Assembly: GCF_041296385.1 (NCBI RefSeq)
Contig: NC_091014.1
Coordinates: forward strand, 14,173,578-14,237,577
From: Aphelocoma coerulescens
Taxonomy: Eukaryota > Chordata > Aves > Passeriformes > Corvidae
Direction: 5' to 3'
Length of the DNA: 64,000 nt
Part shown: piece after piece, positions 40,037-49,369 of the stretch
Layout of the letters: every line of letters starts with the position of its first letter
Position numbering within the stretch: position 1 is the stretch's first letter
Position numbers and translations under genes: made by a program
The notes under the pieces: model-generated
The model's database searches: none
What the model was told of the DNA's origin: nothing
What the model saw: only the letters and a program-made list of their open reading frames with translations

Positions 40037-40566
40037 CCCAGACCACATGGAATGAGCCCTCTCCGAGCAGCAGCGAGGCAGTTCCCACGCGTGGGTGGAG
40101 CGATGCAAGCTGCAGTGTCGGCAAAAGAGCGAGACCCAGCGGTGCCCACCTGGCCCCGCACAGCACATGGTGGAGTGAGCCCCGTGAACGCCTGACCGAG
40201 AGGGGCGGCGCGCGGGTGGCGGCTGGCGGCGGTGAAGCAGAGCCGCACCTAACCGCGACGCGCGCTGGAGCAGGGCGCAGGGGGGCCGTTGCTTGGGGGC
40301 CCGGCCAAGACGTGGGCGCAGCCCGTGGCAGTGCAGCTGAGAGCAGAGGCAGCGGTGCTCAGGGAGCTGAGCAGCACGGCCCGGCCTGGCCCTCATGGCC
40401 CCAAATGCGACCCCGGGAAGAGCGCACAGGCATGAGCAGCCCCGACGGCCCCGGCAGCGCTGACAACCCTGGCAATTCCAACATGGGAGCGAAAGCGAAA
40501 GAGAAAGCAAAAATGCAGCAAGACAGAAAACAGCAACCACTTGAAAAAAGGAAAAAATCAACATAG
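39985..40566 (+). other. GC-rich open frame leading into the Y-box domain
   Basis: An open frame of 192 codons from the first ATG at 39988 to TAG at 40564-40566. The first two thirds is Ala/Gly/Arg/Pro-rich and encoded by a GC- and CpG-rich block unlike anything else in the window, as expected of a captured 5' UTR or an A/P-rich N-terminal domain. An internal ATG at 40432 begins Met-Ser-Ser, the way YBX1 begins. The end is lysine-rich (MQQDRKQQPLEKRKKST). The terminal A-runs at 40544-40557 are where the frame must change to continue into the cold-shock domain, so the stop at 40564 is probably the result of a small indel. Whether the part before 40432 was ever translated is unknown. Confidence 0.4.
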
Positions 40567-41027
40567 CTAAGGTTTTAGGAATAGTATATGGTATAATGGT
40601 ATAATGTTAAACAAAACTATGGTTTTATAACAAGATGTGACAACCAAGAAGACATATTCATTCATAGAACTTCTGTTAAAAAGAATAACCCTGAAAAATG
40701 CATCCCAAGCTTGGGAGATGGGGAAGTGGTAGAGTTCAAAATGTGCAAGGTAGAAAAGGGTTACAAGCAGCCGAGGTCACTGGGTCTGATGGTGTTCCTG
40801 TAAAAGGCAGTATATATGCTAAAAATCATAGTAATGTTAGACAATATCTCCATTATAAGCCCCCCCTACAGTCTCCCTTTCCTAATCCCACCTTTCCCTT
40901 TTACCTTATATCCTATTACCCCCAGTGTATTCCCAATCTGTTTTTTCACCCATGGTTTCCCTCACAAAACCATGCCTTTGTCAATTGTTTCCCCAAAAAT
41001 CCCTTTCCAATGCCGAGTGGGGGATGA
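40432..41027 (+). pseudogene. Captured, degenerate Y-box cold-shock-domain gene (YBX family)
   Basis: Y-box proteins bind single-stranded nucleic acid and package mRNA through a cold-shock domain. Here that domain is recognisable in three consecutive blocks. Block 1 (about 40551-40586) encodes an AKVLG segment. Block 2 (40603-40761, another frame, 53 codons open) carries NYGFI (RNP1-like), DIFIH (RNP2-like), KKNNP and GDGEVVEF. Block 3 (40767-41027, frame of block 1) carries AAEVTGSDGVPVKGSIYA followed by an Asn/His/Tyr-rich piece like the start of a Y-box basic tail. The blocks are collinear with YBX1/YBX2/YBX3 and contain no introns, so the source was a spliced mRNA. An 8-bp tandem duplication (GGTATAAT, 40590-40605) lies at the first frame change. 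No poly(A) tail or internal target duplication was seen, which favours capture by the retroelement over later insertion of a processed pseudogene. The paralogue is not resolved, and the Arg-rich tail of normal Y-box proteins is not preserved. Confidence 0.82.
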
Positions 41028-41299
41028 AGAGGGGGAGGGAAGAAATTAAATATTGTTGTTTAGAGTTCCAACAGGCACAAATGGAAGAAACCCTCTCCTG
41101 CCTCAGTTTCCCCACAAAGTATGCCTAGAGAGTCCTGTCTCCCTTCTGTCAGCCTTAAGATATTCCAGAGAATCTGTTTGGACATTTAAAGACTCAGGAG
41201 GGTGGCTTGTTTTGTTTTGAAACTGTTCTTGTTATGTTTATCCAGTTGTTTTCCATGTTAAGTTTTAAATCTCTTTTAGTTAAAAATAAACGGGTGAAA
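41028..41299 (+). other. Interior 3' untranslated part of the LTR element
   Basis: Contains a purine-rich run (GAAGAGGGGGAGGGAAGAAATTAAA, about 41026-41050), which is too far from the 3' LTR to be the working polypurine tract. The sequence directly before the 3' LTR (TTAAAAATAAACGGGTGAAA) is A-rich with weak purine bias and is the likelier, decayed, plus-strand primer site. No coding signal. Confidence 0.5.
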
Positions 41300-41584
41300 T
41301 GTTGGGGTCCCTCCCCTGCCATGGGATCCTGGAAGAGGGGCCCTGAGGGGAGGCACGGGGTTTCCCTGCCCCTGGTCAGCCCCGCTCCCCATTGGTTGTT
41401 TTGTGTTCCCCTGCGCGGGCAAGGACCCTCGGGTCCCGTGATTGCCTCAGTTCCTCGGCAGAGCCCCGGCCATGCGGCTGGAGAAATAAACATCTCTGAA
41501 ACATCTAGCAAGAATCTGTCCATATATATTCTTTCCACGGGCCTCCTTGTTTGATACGCGTGTTGCAGCATTCGCACTGTAACA
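41300..41584 (+). mobile_element. 3' LTR
   Basis: Aligns end to end with the 5' LTR, with identical TGTTGGGG and CTGTAACA termini, AATAAA at 41485-41490 and the same GGACCCTCGGGTCC palindrome. Most differences from the 5' copy are single substitutions clustered in the first 120 bp and the last 60 bp. The target duplication GAGAGA follows directly. Confidence 0.93.
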
Positions 41585-41590
41585 GAGAGA

Positions 41591-43488
41591 TTCAGAATTG
41601 TCTACATTACCAAGTAAGATGACATGAAATAAGAGAATAAGGAAGTTAAAGCAGTTACTGATGAAGCCTTGCACATCCTCATCACATGGGGCTTTAGGGT
41701 TTTACTTCAAATCAGAAATAGTTCTGTTTCCCAGAGCAAATGCCCCCATCATACATGTTGTTTGAAGTTTTTTGAAGGAAGATTAACACACAAACCTTTG
41801 CTCCTTCACTTGTGGGGAGGAGGTTGCTGAGAGCATCACATCAATGTCCTGGAGCAATTCCACAGGGCACCTCCCTTGTCCCACATGGAAGCTCAGGGCA
41901 CAGAAGTCCAGATAGGATTTTACCACTCCAGCTCTCTAAGAACACTGCCCTTATATCTTAAATTTCATTACACTTTTCTCACTGACTGCCTCATACTCAA
42001 CAGCAGTCATGTGGTTAGCACCTATCTATGAGCACAACCAGGAATTTTCTGTCTGCTTATGCGTAAATTAACAGGCTGTGCCATCTGCTGGGGAGCCAGC
42101 TGGCACCTCTCTGAAGAGCCTCTTCAAAGGTGGACGTTGTATCTGGCAGCCTTCAAACACAGCATAGAGTAAGAAGTCGTACATGACATTTGCCTCTTTT
42201 TATTGCACAAGAACTATTTCAGGTATTATGGAAGCTTTTCATAGTTCAAGAGCTTTCTCTTAGGCACAGGTTTTGTGGTGATGAAGCCCACACCATTGAG
42301 CCAGAATTTTAAGGTCCCCACTCAGTGTTGAAGAACTTTTGGAAATGAAGGCTCCTCCAGAAATACTCTGTTTTGCATGCAGCAGAACTGTTTCTGTGGA
42401 TGGAATGAGTAAATGGAGAAAATCATGGAATTTGCTTCAAAATTGCACATTTCCTCCAAGCCATGACATAAATATAAACAGCATTATATAGAGAGAGGAT
42501 TATTGCCCCACTCAGCAGTGCAGTCCATATCACTTGCATCAATCTCAGCTGATGGGCATGTAACCTTGGTCTTCACTCAGGACTAAATTTGACCCTGTGT
42601 CTTCAGCCACCTTCAGTGTGTCTTCAGCCACCTCCACTCAGCACTTCCTTCTTTCCCAGCTACAAGCTCCTGAAAGACTAATCCTAATCACCAACATGGC
42701 TGGCAAAATCTCTATTCAGTTTACTGGAGATTTAATGGGTCACTGTTTTTGTAAATACCGTTTAGGGAAAAAATAAATAAAAAACCTCTTGTGTTTTGGA
42801 ACCACAGAGGTTTGAAGACTCTTGCATGTGTGGGCATGGAAAGAAAAGAGATGGTCAGCATAATTCCCATTCCATTTTTTTTACTCCTTTATCAGGAAAC
42901 TTGCCATCATCATACTCTCTCTACACGCAAGCAAATTTGGTCTGTTGTCAGGAAAAGAATGAAGATGAGAGAGGAGTCCTGCCAGCGGGAATTTCTCAGC
43001 ACTGGTTTCCTGCATAGCAGTCAGCTTTTTTTATAAATAGAACCTCATTTCATGCAATGATATAATATTAATCTGTCACCGTATTTGGCACAACCATAGG
43101 ATCGTGAGCTACTTGTTTGCTAATTACCGTTTGAGCTCATGCACAGAGCACAGGCTGTGATAATATTAGCTTGGTCAGAGTCACAAGTCTGTCAGTGCCA
43201 GCAACAATTCAGTGTCTGTTTCCAATCTCTGGAAGTGTTGTATCTGCATCCTTTCATCCCAGGAGGTAAAAATCCTGGGCTCTCTCTCCTACTATGAATA
43301 ATTTGTCTTGTCACTTAAAGCCCTAAAGGAAAACCATGTGACAGTTTCTGCTAGCTGTTCACACAAGCAAAAACTTTTTAAGAAAACAAGAAAAAATATA
43401 AGGCATGTTTAACTACTGCTTATTAATCATTTTTTAAAAGCTTGAAAATTGTCACCAGACTCCAATATGTAGGAGAAAACAATGGTTT
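41591..43488. other. Intronic sequence, no gene seen
   Basis: Ordinary intron. The only structured feature is the 21-bp tandem duplication at 42596-42636. Short open frames are unsupported. Confidence 0.6.
42596..42636. repeat. Two-copy tandem duplication, 21-bp unit
   Basis: TGTGTCTTCAGCCACCT occurs twice, 21 bp apart (CTTCAGCC at 42601 and 42622). A local duplication with no evident role. Confidence 0.88.
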
Positions 43489-43651
43489 GGGTGGTGAGAC
43501 AGTGGAACAGGTTGCCCAGAAAACTTGTAGATACCATCCCTGGAAATGTTTAAGGCTGGACTGGATGGGGCTCTGAGCAACCTGGTGGGTGAACTAAATG
43601 GTTTTTAAAGATAATCTTCCAACACAAGCGTTCTATGATTCTTACTCTATG
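43489..43651 (+). mobile_element. CR1 LINE 3'-end fragment, + orientation
   Basis: Shows the CR1 3' coding/UTR phrases in the forward direction: 'agtggaacaggttgcccag', 'ccctggaaatgtttaaggctgg', 'tggatggggctctgagcaacctg', ending in TTCTATGATTCTTAC, the CR1 terminal octamer-type repeat. It is 5' truncated at about 160 bp. It abuts the oppositely oriented CR1 at 43660, so the two elements lie tail to tail. Confidence 0.9.
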
Positions 43652-43659
43652 TCTTACAG

Positions 43660-44868
43660 GAATCATAGAATCACAGAGTCATTTAAATTGGATCACTAAG
43701 ATCATTGAGTCCAACCTTTAATTCTACACTGCCAAGTCCGCTACTAAACCATGTCCCTAATCCCCACATCTAGACATCTTTTAAATATCTCCAAGGATGG
43801 TGACTCCATCACTTCCATGTACAGCCTCTTCCAATACTTGACAAGCTTTTAAGTGAAGAAATTTTTCCTAATATCCAATCTAAACCTCCCCTGATGCAAC
43901 CTGAGGCCATTTCCTCTTATCCTGTTGCTTGTTACTTAAGAGAACAGACCAACCCCCACCTGTCTGCAGCCTCCTTTCAGGCAGTTGTAGAGAGTGATAA
44001 GGTCTCCCCTGAGTCTGCTTTTCTCCAGACTGAGCAACTCCAGCTCCCCCAGCTGCTCCTCATTAGACTTGTGCTCCAGACCCCTCACCAGCTGTCTTAC
44101 CCTTCTCTGGACACACTGCAGCACGAGAATGTCTGTCTTGTAGTGAGGGGCCCAAACCTGGACATGGGATTGATTCCAGGTGTGGCCTCACCAGTGCCAA
44201 GTACAGAGGGACAATCACTGCCCTGGTCCTGCTGGCCACATCCTGCAGACACAGTCAGGATGCCATTGGCCTTCTTGCCCACCTGGGCACACACAGGCTC
44301 ATGCTCAGCCACTGTTAACCAGCACCCCCAGGTCCTTTTCCTCTGGGCCTCTTTCCAACCACTCTGCCCCACTCTGCAACATTCCATGGAGTTGTTGTGG
44401 CCTAAGGGCAGGACCCGACACATGGCCTTGTTGAACCTCACACAGTTGGCCTTGCTCCATCGATCCAGCCTGTCCAGATGTCTCTGCAGAGCCTTCCTGC
44501 CCTCCAGCAAATCAGCACTCCCACCCAGCTAGGTGTCATCTGCAAACTCTGTGTGGGTACATTCAATCCCCTTGTCCTGGTCATTGATAAAGGTATTAAA
44601 CAGGGGTGGTCCTAGTACTGAGCCCTGGAGAACACCACTTGTGACCAGCCACCACCTGGGTTTAGCTCCATTCACTATCAGTCTCTCGGCTTGGCTATCC
44701 AGACAGTTTTTTTTATCCAGCAAAAATTATGGTAGTCCAAGCCATGACCAGCCAGTTTATCCAGGAGAATACTGTGGGAAAAGTCTCAAAGACTTTAGTA
44801 AAGTGTAGGTAGACAACACCCACAGCCTTTCCCCCATCTGCTAAGCAAGTCACCTTGTCATCACAGGA
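43660..44868 (-). mobile_element. CR1 LINE, 1.2 kb, with partial reverse transcriptase
   Basis: Starts on the + strand at GAATCATAGAATCACAGAGTC (reversed 3' end). It includes the 3' UTR, then on the minus strand the C-terminal half of ORF2. The coding part shows the upstream RT block VVYLHFTKVFET (about 44780-44815), the [13 protein letters not shown] block, and the catalytic FADD motif near 44530. Downstream is a long open stretch of 137 codons (44097-44510) with the CR1 LEGRKALQRHLDRLDRW motif. A single TAG (44526-44528) interrupts the frame immediately after FADDT, and a frame change coincides with a T8 run at about 44706-44713. It is 5' truncated at about 44868, so it is inactive, but it is better preserved than the other CR1 copies here. 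Confidence 0.93.
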
Positions 44869-47439
44869 GAGGAAGAAATGGAGGAAAGGCAGGGCCATCA
44901 TTACAAAGATAATAATCCTGCCAGTAGCTTTCTCAAGCAACCAAAGGGAAAACAATGTGGATATGATTCTTGTAAGTTTTACAGTTGCCCAAATGGTTTT
45001 GAATGATGTCAGTGACACTAGCCAGTCATTTATCAATTTCCCCTTGTTGCTTATCATGAAGGCCCTTGGTTAGCTACAGAGGTCCTAGGCCGGGCTGTCT
45101 GCAGTCTCAGAAAGATGGTGCTGATCCAATATGTCAGACCACACACAGAAGACTGCTTTCTACCACTGTAGATATAACTTTCTTTTTACTTGAATCAAAG
45201 AGTCTGCAGGAACTGATGATTTAAGGGTTTTAATTTATGAACTTTCAAATCCAAAACTTTCTGAATTCATTAGAACACTATTACTACTTAATAGTAATAC
45301 AGTAGTAGCTTTTATTACATTTCCATTGCAGTAATGTTGCCATTAGAGACAAAGGAAGTTTAGGCAAAGATATGAGGCCCATGTTAGTGTTATAAAATCA
45401 TCTCTTAGCAGTTTCACTGAAATTGCATAAAATTATTTCCATATTTCAAATTTGTATAAAACTGAAAGTAATTTCCTTTTAAAGAAAAATCTTCTAATTG
45501 TCTTTAAAAGAATTTAAATGTAAAAATTTCTAGCAATGAAAAAGAGATCTGTAGGTGGATTTCATATCTGTCTTTTCAATCTTGTAGCTGATAAAAGAAT
45601 CGTTACCTGTTTATATTATTGAGCAAGTCTGTAATCTTAAAGGCATTCAGTGCAAAATATTCCTTCAAGAAGTAAAAACTCAAGGTTTACTAATCTTACT
45701 TATGTTAACATCTACAGGTAAAGTATGATTCCTTCATCTGAAGATGTTGACTAAGTAGTCATCTAGTAGACAACATCTTAACTGTATAGGAAAAATAGAA
45801 AATAATAATATCCACTCATTGATATGTGTCTTTATGCAAAGGAATCTAGTCCAGCCACCATTTACCTGTGTGTCTTATTACCAAGAGAAGTCCAACTGCA
45901 ACCAACAGAATGATTCCAGAAAATTAGGCAAATATATCAAAGAATGCAGGAACAGAATTCAGGAAAGATGAGTTAATTGGAAATCTGAGGAACACAGCTG
46001 GGAAGGTTTGCACTGAATTCCTGAGATAAGGGTCCATTTTTTTAATTACCTAGGTGTAAAAGAACAAAGTTAAATTACTTTTAGGAGGTACTAAGAACAC
46101 ATCTGATCTGCTGTGTAATAAAAAACCACAGACATGTCGGTATTTGGTCACTATTCATGCACAATTAGCAGAAAAATCCTGTATCTATTGATCATTAACT
46201 GAGCATTAAGCTTCCTCACATATTGAGGATGATTAATGAAAGTAAACTTGCTTTGTTAGTTGCTATTATATAGTAAATTAAACTTTGTCAACAGTTAGCT
46301 GAGTAAATATGGACATTTTATGAACACAAGAAATTTGCAGATTTGCTGCATCATTTCAGTGGAGTTCCTTGCAAGTGTGAGGGCAACTTCACTTTCTGAA
46401 AGTGCATGTAACCAGCTCAAGAAAATAAATTATTGTACTGTTTGTCTCTAAGGCATTTGAAAGATCTTATGTAATTGTGTAAATGAGTTAAGGCAGGCAA
46501 TACATAATTTACAATTTGTCCAACCTGCATGTTCTGAGTAGATTGGTCCTTATCTAATCACCCATGTTTCTCAGCCTAATTGTCCTTAAAAGTATTATAA
46601 GCTGTTTTATTTTCACACAAATGAGCTGTTCAGAAGGAATTTGTCAAACGCCTTGGGTGCATCTTTTACTCGATGTCAAACGTTTTCTGCAGACATGCTT
46701 TCAGGACATAGTCTACAGCAATTGTGCAGCTGTCAAAGGAAACTACCATTCCTAAACTCTTGTTACACATCCCTGTTCCAGTATTTCATCATAGTGATCC
46801 AGTGTGAGTCTTGTTTTATTTTGTGGCCATTAGAGGTGTGTAAAATGGTAGTGTCTATGCTTGTCCAAAAAGATAAGAAACCTGTTGCAGTTCCCACAGC
46901 AACAGCAGCTGTTGGTTGCACAAGCTACTTGGTGTATAAACTGTGGTTTCCAAGCAGAGATCTGTCTCAACAAAAACTTAAAAGGCTGAAAGCCACACAG
47001 TGTATTCTTTCCAATCTGCACATGCACCTGAAATTTTGAGCATATTGCATCAATATAATATTAAGACTTATAAAGATGGTTTAGGCTCCACTGTTTCTCA
47101 TCACCCCTACTAAGAAAGAAGGGCTAATGTTGGAAATGAGGCTGTTTCCAAGTTATAAAAGGCACTACAGATAATTGCTGGAAGCATACGGATTTTCTGA
47201 TTCTCTTAAATGCAGTAAAAACTGAGGAATTAACCCATTCAACATAATCATTATTTTTAGAATTCTCTTATGTTCCTTTATTTTTATATTCTATTCTTTC
47301 CTGCTGAAGGCAACTCTACCTGACTTCAAGACAGATGTTACCAGAAGAATTTGGAGATTTTTGATCATAGGCCAGTTTATACAACAGCGAGCCTGCTGGC
47401 AACAAATAAAGTCCGCCAGTCCAAAAGAATCTTATCTCA
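44869..47439. other. Intronic sequence, no gene seen
   Basis: AT-rich intron (for example 45240-46350) with no domain-bearing frame and no repeat I can name. Confidence 0.6.
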
Positions 47440-47970
47440 GGAGTCAACAGCACTTGTTGAGAGAGCTTTAAACTAGATTTGAAGGAGGATGGGGACATAG
47501 CCAGGCTTGACAGACATAAGATGAGGGAAAAACTACAGCAACCACCCCAGTAACAAAAGAAGGCTTAAGAGAGAGCATCTCAAAGCACAGGACAGTAGGC
47601 CAAAGACGTAAGCCCAGGACAGGACTATGGGCTATCCCTTTGCACCCCTGCTGGGATATTGACACAATCAAGTATTTCCATGAAGTGCCTGCACACCAAT
47701 GCTCACAGTATGGAGGACAAACAGGAGGAACTAGAGATCTGTGTGCAGTCACAGGGCTTTGATCTCATTGCAGTTCCAGATGTGGTGGGATAGCTCCCAT
47801 GACTGGACTGTTGTCATGAAGGGCTACACAGTGCTTAGGAGGGACAGCCCAGGCAGGCATTGGGGTGGAGTTGCCCTCTGTGAGGCACTTGAAATGTATC
47901 AAATTCTGCCTTGGGCTGGATAGTGAGCAAGTCCAGTGTTTATGGGTTAGGATAAAAGGGCAGATCACGA
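47440..47970 (+). mobile_element. CR1 LINE fragment, ORF2 endonuclease region
   Basis: 'tttaaactagatttgaagg' at about 47467 is a common CR1 5' phrase. From about 47685, 'ctgcacaccaatgctcacagtatgg', 'aacaggaggaactagagatc', 'cagtcacagggctttgatctc', 'atgactggactgttgtcatgaagggctac' and 'ggagttgccctctgtgag' follow the N-terminal endonuclease coding region of avian CR1 ORF2 in order and orientation. The frames contain stops and small indels. Unusually for CR1, which is mostly preserved as 3' ends, this is a 5' part with no 3' end. It lies about 430 bp upstream of the LHFPL3 exon. Confidence 0.8.
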
Positions 47971-48398
47971 GAAATGATAGGTAGCTTTTTTCCTCTCTGT
48001 TAAACTGTTTGTTTGACTGATGACTTGACAGTAATCCAGGGCTACCTTTGAATATCCAGGTTATTAACCATTTTCCCTTTTGGTTTTGTGTGGTCCTTTC
48101 ATATTGCATTGAAGAAATTGGTCATATCGGGAAAATGGGATTGTACTGATGCAAAACCTGACCAGGGATTCAGGATGTAACAGGTCTTTTAAGCAAGGTG
48201 TGCAATTGATGTTGCATCTTAGGTTTTTATGTTAAATACTTAATCACAGTGTGTAATTCTGTGGCTTGTTTTTTAGTAACCTAGCTTTGAAGTTCAGGAT
48301 GAAAAAGTCTATTGCTTTAATGATAACTTTGTAGGTTCTCATCAAAATGATAGCTTGGTCTCATTATCCCATTGTTCTCCTTTTCTTTTTTCTCCAAG
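47971..48398 (+). other. LHFPL3: 3' end of the upstream LHFPL3 intron
   Basis: Intronic sequence between the CR1 fragment and the exon, with no other feature until the acceptor. The long intron it closes covers at least 48 kb of this window and must extend further upstream. Confidence 0.8.
48370..48398 (+). promoter_or_regulatory. LHFPL3: Splice acceptor of the LHFPL3 exon
   Basis: The pyrimidine-rich tract CTCCTTTTCTTTTTTCTCC is followed directly by AAG at 48396-48398 and then the exon. It leaves two bases of an Ala codon at the start of the exon (phase 1). Confidence 0.9.
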
Positions 48399-48635
48399 CT
48401 GCCTGTCTCGTCCTGGGTTGTATGATTTTTCCTGATGGCTGGGATTCAGATGAGGTAAAACGGATGTGTGGTGAAAAGACAGACAAGTACACGCTGGGGG
48501 CTTGTTCAGTCCGCTGGGCGTATATCCTGGCAATTATTGGAATCTTGGATGCCCTGATCCTCTCATTTCTGGCATTTGTGCTTGGAAACAGACAAGACAG
48601 CTTGCTAGCAGAGGAGCTCAAGTTGGAAAACAAAG
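48399..48635 (+). CDS. LHFPL3: Internal coding exon of LHFPL3 (LHFPL tetraspan subfamily member 3)
   Basis: Encodes 79 residues of a four-transmembrane, claudin-like membrane protein. The exon opens in the third membrane helix ([11 protein letters not shown]). It continues through the second extracellular loop, with the cysteines of KRMCGEK and LGACSVRW as a likely disulfide pair. It then covers the whole fourth membrane helix ([22 protein letters not shown]) and the start of the cytoplasmic tail (EELKLENK). The [20 protein letters not shown] stretch fits LHFPL3; LHFPL4 differs through the second extracellular loop. The usual protein is about 236 residues, so this is roughly residues 148-226. 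Acceptor and donor are both canonical, and the 237-bp length with phase 1 at both ends keeps frame if skipped. Membrane location is certain from the family. The cellular role of LHFPL3 is poorly known, while relatives partner GABA-A receptors (LHFPL4) and the hair-cell transduction channel (LHFPL5). Confidence 0.93.
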
Positions 48636-48641
48636 GTAGGA
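48636..48641 (+). promoter_or_regulatory. LHFPL3: Splice donor of the LHFPL3 exon
   Basis: AAAG|GTAGGA: a canonical GT with consensus exon end AAAG. Conservation of the coding frame stops exactly here; the downstream open frame runs on by chance to 48730. Confidence 0.9.
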
Positions 48642-49369
48642 CCGCTTTAGAAACACTATTGTTGGGTGGCCCCAAGGGCAATTGTTTAAAAACAATAATC
48701 AGTTTCAATTTCATTTTATTTTATGCTTAAAAGTTGGCATGCTGGCTTACTTCCTACATTTCTGGGAAAGAATAAATGCAAGGGGAAGAGGAAGTTTTGC
48801 TTTTCAGCATCCAAAAGTCTAAGAAAGCCCAGAATTGCCATAATTTCTGCACTATGCATGACTTATCCTTAGCTTTTAGAGCTGTAGATGGGATGTTATT
48901 GTGTTACTCACTTGTACAGTAATTCATTGGCATTTAATTTTCACTGTCTCCATCTTCTTCTGTATCCCATGCAAGATTTGATCACTTGGTTCCTTTAGGA
49001 TCTTGCAGTGTAATATGAATGTCTGCAGTAGGGCATATGTCTTAGCACAGTACACAGTAAGGGCAGAGTGCTGGGGGCTGGCAATGAGCTGTGTAATGGG
49101 ATTGCCCATACAGCAAAGAACTGGTGGGCTGAGGATCAGAGCCTGGAATGAAGAAGAATCCTAGTTCTTGTCTGAGTGTGCTGCTTTGAGCTCATAAGTC
49201 AGCTCATGGAAATCTAGGATGATGCAGTAATTGAATACTCATGCAGTGCTTTGGGGATAAAACTCATTTCTAGATTACGTACATGAAACTGGCTTGGACC
49301 AGTAATTTATCACAGTTTCAGGAAGAGATGTTTATTAGTAAGTGTGTGCAAGCCTGCATCCTGCCTGCA
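48642..49369 (+). other. LHFPL3: Start of the downstream LHFPL3 intron
   Basis: Intronic sequence with no exon or repeat recognised. The very short terminal exon of LHFPL3 was not found here or elsewhere in the window. Confidence 0.65.

Larger units (their letters stand above)
39291..41590 (+). mobile_element. Non-autonomous LTR retroelement (ERVK/alpharetrovirus-like by TSD length) carrying a Y-box cDNA
   Basis: The element is complete at both ends: 5' LTR 39297-39582, interior 39583-41299, 3' LTR 41300-41584. It is flanked by GAGAGA at 39291-39296 and 41585-41590. A 6-bp duplication is typical of ERVK/class II and alpharetroviral integration. The interior is only about 1.7 kb. It has a 113-codon open frame (39695-40036), an abruptly GC-rich block (about 40020-40500), a degenerate Y-box cold-shock domain (about 40432-41027) and an A/G-rich tract near 41025-41050. 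No protease, RT, integrase or envelope motif is visible, so it would have needed an autonomous helper. The two LTRs differ at roughly one position in seven or eight by eye, so the insertion is old or the LTRs recombined with other copies. Confidence 0.88.

Noticed and set aside
40020..40500. GC/CpG-rich block as a CpG-island promoter of a host gene
   Set aside because: It lies between the two LTRs and leads into the Y-box domain, so it belongs to the element. No transcription-start context is visible.
40022..40564. A 180-codon minus-strand open frame across the GC-rich block
   Set aside because: GC-rich DNA is stop-poor on both strands. The element's LTRs, gag-like frame and Y-box domain all read on the + strand.
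43894..44532. A 212-codon + strand open frame, the longest in the window
   Set aside because: It is the antisense shadow of the CR1 reverse-transcriptase and 3' region on the minus strand.
48399..48635. Assignment of the exon to LHFPL4 instead of LHFPL3
   Set aside because: The second extracellular loop sequence ([20 protein letters not shown]) fits LHFPL3; LHFPL4 differs at many of these positions.
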